From assembly GCF_001403635.1 (NCBI RefSeq), contig NZ_LN879468.1:496001-560000 (forward strand): DNA of 64,000 nt. Reading direction: 5' to 3'. This document shows positions 62,045 through 64,000 of the stretch, in pieces. Both the position numbers and the translations under genes were made by a program. The stretch comes from Clostridium massiliamazoniense (GTDB taxonomy: Bacteria > Bacillota > Clostridia > Clostridiales > Clostridiaceae). Within the stretch, counting starts at the first letter, position 1. Every line of letters starts with the position of its first letter. The notes below the pieces were generated by a model. That model saw nothing but the letters and a program-made list of their open reading frames with translations, did no database searches and was not told where the DNA came from.

Positions 62045-63304
62045 TTAGAATCTTTCAGTTTTATACCATTTAACCTCTCTTTTAAATAATTTATCTCTTA
62101 TAAATTGTATAAGGCTATTAATAGCAACTATTAACCATAATTGACAATAAGTAAAATACATAATTGGAACTAGAACTAAATTATCTATTGTACTCTCTCC
62201 CTTTTCTATGGCTAACGTTACATATATTTCTAAAACAAAAAGTATGTAAGCTAATATCCATAGTAAAGTAAAATTACCACTTATACTTATTTGTATATTA
62301 GTAAAGATACTTAAGCAAAATAATATATCAGATATTATTACTGAAAATAAAAAGAAAAAATATACACCAAAGAAATAAATTATATCGAAGGTAATTTTTG
62401 AAGGTTTTTCAGTTAATAATACTTTCATATACTTGCTTATAACATATATATTACCTTTTGCCCATCTCGTTCTTTGTTTAAACCATACCTTCACAGTTTC
62501 AGGTTCTTGTTCCCAAGTTACTGCTAAAGGCATAAATGCAATTTTATAGCCTAATTTATAAATTCTAAAGCTTATTTCTGTATCCTCAGCAATAGCTTTA
62601 GTATCCCAGCCACCTAACTTATTTATTATATCTCTTCTAATAACAAAGTTTGTTCCTGGTATGGTGCAAAGATTAAATAAATTCCATCTACCACCTTGAG
62701 ACATCCATTGAAAACTTAAAGTTTCTATATTTATAAATCTAGTTAAAATGGAGCTTTTTTTATTTCTGGTTCGAAACTTACCTATTACAGCACCTAAGGA
62801 ATTATCATAATGTATTCTAGTTATTAAATATTTTAAAGCATTTCTTTCAGCTGTATTATCTGCATCATAAATTGCTATATATTCACCCTTTGAATGATTA
62901 AATCCTATATTAAGTGCATTAGATTTACCTTTACCACCTGTTATTTTATCTGTATTTATGATTTTTAAATTATCTCCCTCATAATTCTTTTTTACTCTTT
63001 GTAATTCTTCATTTGTTTTATCAGATGAATTATCATTTATTACTATTATTTCATATTTATCCTTTGGATAATTTAACAATAATAAAGACCGTACTGTATT
63101 ATAAATAACTTTTTCTTCATTATGAGCTGGTATCATTATAGATACTGTAGGACAATTTGAATCTTCAATTAAATTAATATCCGATTTAAGCACTTTTAAG
63201 TAATATATATAACCATTGAAAGCTAAAAGGATATTTATAAGTAATAAAATCCAAATAGAGATCAAAGAAAATATAAAAAGCATATTAACAATTTCTAATT
63301 TCAT
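62045..63304 (-). CDS. BcsA-like family 2 glycosyltransferase (processive beta-glycan synthase)
   Basis: A 419-residue enzyme with an N-terminal transmembrane helix pair, a GT-A domain (PTVSIMIPAHNEEKVI; AIYDADNTA as DxD; AEDTEIS as TED; QRTRW as the QxxRW motif) and three C-terminal helices. The full motif set marks processive synthases. The C-terminal PilZ domain of BcsA is missing, so c-di-GMP control would not act here directly. ATG 63304 is preceded by AAGGTGAG. Confidence 0.88.
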   Translation of the reverse strand: MKLEIVNMLFIFSLISIWILLLINILLAFNGYIYYLKVLKSDINLIEDSNCPTVSIMIPAHNEEKVIYNTVRSLLLLNYPKDKYEIIVINDNSSDKTNEELQRVKKNYEGDNLKIINTDKITGGKGKSNALNIGFNHSKGEYIAIYDADNTAERNALKYLITRIHYDNSLGAVIGKFRTRNKKSSILTRFINIETLSFQWMSQGGRWNLFNLCTIPGTNFVIRRDIINKLGGWDTKAIAEDTEISFRIYKLGYKIAFMPLAVTWEQEPETVKVWFKQRTRWAKGNIYVISKYMKVLLTEKPSKITFDIIYFFGVYFFFLFSVIISDILFCLSIFTNIQISISGNFTLLWILAYILFVLEIYVTLAIEKGESTIDNLVLVPIMYFTYCQLWLIVAINSLIQFIRDKLFKREVKWYKTERF

Positions 63305-63309
63305 AAAAC

Positions 63310-64000
63310 TCACCTTAAAAATTTCTTTTTATTTAGGTATCTATAATATATAAAAACAATTAAAAAAATAATGCAAAATCCTCCAACTATTATTATTAAT
63401 ATATTATTTATTTTTCCTATAATTGAAGTTTGTTTATTATTGAAATCTGAATTCTTATAATTTGTAGATACTCTACCATTATTATTTTTTATATATGAAC
63501 CATTAAAAATTATAGTGCTAGAAAGTGTTTTAACATCAACAATTATTGCTTTTTCAGATTTTATACAATTAATTATACCTTCAAAAATTTCTAAATTAAC
63601 ATTGGAAGGTATAATAATATTTGAAAAACTTCCATTAGGTAATGCTGAAAAATAATATTTAAACTTTTTAATATAAAGCTCACTTTCTAGGTTATTAATA
63701 TTTAAATTATCCATAACAAAAGTATTAGATGCATTTACTATTTTATAAGGAAAATCTGATACATTAAGATATTTTGAAGTTGAATCTCCTAATAGGAATA
63801 AAGAAAAATTATTTTTTAACTCTTCATAATGTTGAAAATTATTTTCTGATAAATATAATCCTAAAGGATATATACCATTCTTCAATAAATATGATAATAA
63901 ATCATTATAATTATTGATAGAATTATCATTTAAAATTATACTGCCACCTAAATTTTGAATCTTATTTAATGTATTTATTACATCCATAGAATGATTGGAT
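63310..64000 (-). CDS. Membrane-anchored protein of the operon, DUF2334-like, cut by the window edge
   Basis: At least 225 residues are visible and the frame stays open to the window edge, so it probably begins outside. A C-terminal transmembrane helix (IIIVGGFCIIFLIVFIYYRY) ends it. The LGGSIILNDNSINNYND part resembles the GGTIVLHGYTHQY region of DUF2334 deacetylase-like proteins, but the metal-binding residues are not conserved (HGY to ND). Its stop overlaps the GT2 start region. Confidence 0.5.
   Translation of the reverse strand, partial: SNHSMDVINTLNKIQNLGGSIILNDNSINNYNDLLSYLLKNGIYPLGLYLSENNFQHYEELKNNFSLFLLGDSTSKYLNVSDFPYKIVNASNTFVMDNLNINNLESELYIKKFKYYFSALPNGSFSNIIIPSNVNLEIFEGIINCIKSEKAIIVDVKTLSSTIIFNGSYIKNNNGRVSTNYKNSDFNNKQTSIIGKINNILIIIVGGFCIIFLIVFIYYRYLNKKKFLR

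Overview
The window is very AT-rich, with clostridial ribosome binding sites and mostly clostridial gene families (NifU-like/GGGtGRT pair, MurT-GatD, LexA, PurB, a GH85 endoglycosidase, a BcsA/BcsB-like exopolysaccharide operon). It reads as chromosome of a Clostridium sensu stricto species; I cannot name the species. It carries one nearly complete prophage (about 5304-43272) and, at the left edge, the degraded end of a second one.

Layout. (1) 1-3113: prophage or plasmid-like remnant with a frameshifted holin, an intact amidase and a frameshifted P-loop ATPase. It lies on the 3' side of a tRNA-Leu gene (3383-3464, minus). (2) 3560-5429: a promoter with a structured leader, a NifU-like scaffold protein and a GGGtGRT protein. 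The 3' end of the second gene is the prophage attachment site: a perfect 125-bp direct repeat at 5304-5428 and 43148-43272. (3) 5430-43147, the prophage, nearly all on the plus strand. The early part holds a tyrosine integrase, winged-helix replication-like proteins, a ParM-like actin with a small RHH-like partner, an FtsK-type ATPase fused to a replication-relaxation-like domain, a divergent XRE switch with paired operators, many small genes, and a 1065-residue protein with the hallmarks of YonO/QDE-1-type single-chain RNA polymerases. Then come HNH and GIY-YIG nucleases, the terminase genes (the large subunit split by a group I intron), an HK97-type head, a contractile PBSX/Xkd-like tail with a -1 frameshift chaperone, and a lysis cassette. 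(4) 43273-48030, host: a rubredoxin-domain protein, GH85 enzyme, an ArsC-like pseudogene and a small membrane protein. (5) 48033-54502, housekeeping: gatD/murT, uppP, phosphofructokinase, purB. (6) 54560-57960: an unusual module between purB and lexA with an HTH-tyrosine recombinase, a small Cys-motif protein, an RHH-coiled-coil protein, shared GTATTAC operator pairs, a rod-like RNA candidate and palindromes. (7) 58033-64000: lexA with an SOS box, then a minus-strand glycosyl hydrolase / BcsB-like / GT2 / membrane protein operon for a beta-glucan-like exopolysaccharide.

How the phage works as a unit. The integrase and the switch control lysogeny. The ParM/RHH pair and the membrane-anchored FtsK protein suggest that the element can also be handled as an extrachromosomal replicon. 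The two-barrel RNA polymerase suggests that part of the phage is transcribed independently of the host enzyme. The head is HK97-like (portal, ClpP-like protease, capsid) and the tail is a myovirus type. Several genes carry frameshifts: the head-tail connector, the tape measure protein and a lipoprotein. Either this lysogen is partly decayed or some of these are sequencing indels. The connector and the tail chaperone both contain an A AAA AAC heptamer in the correct frame.

The observations most worth following are the divergent RNA polymerase with its structured upstream region, the intron placed exactly between the Walker B Asp and Glu codons of terL, the recombinase/RHH module next to lexA, and the ParM-type segregation genes in an integrated myovirus.
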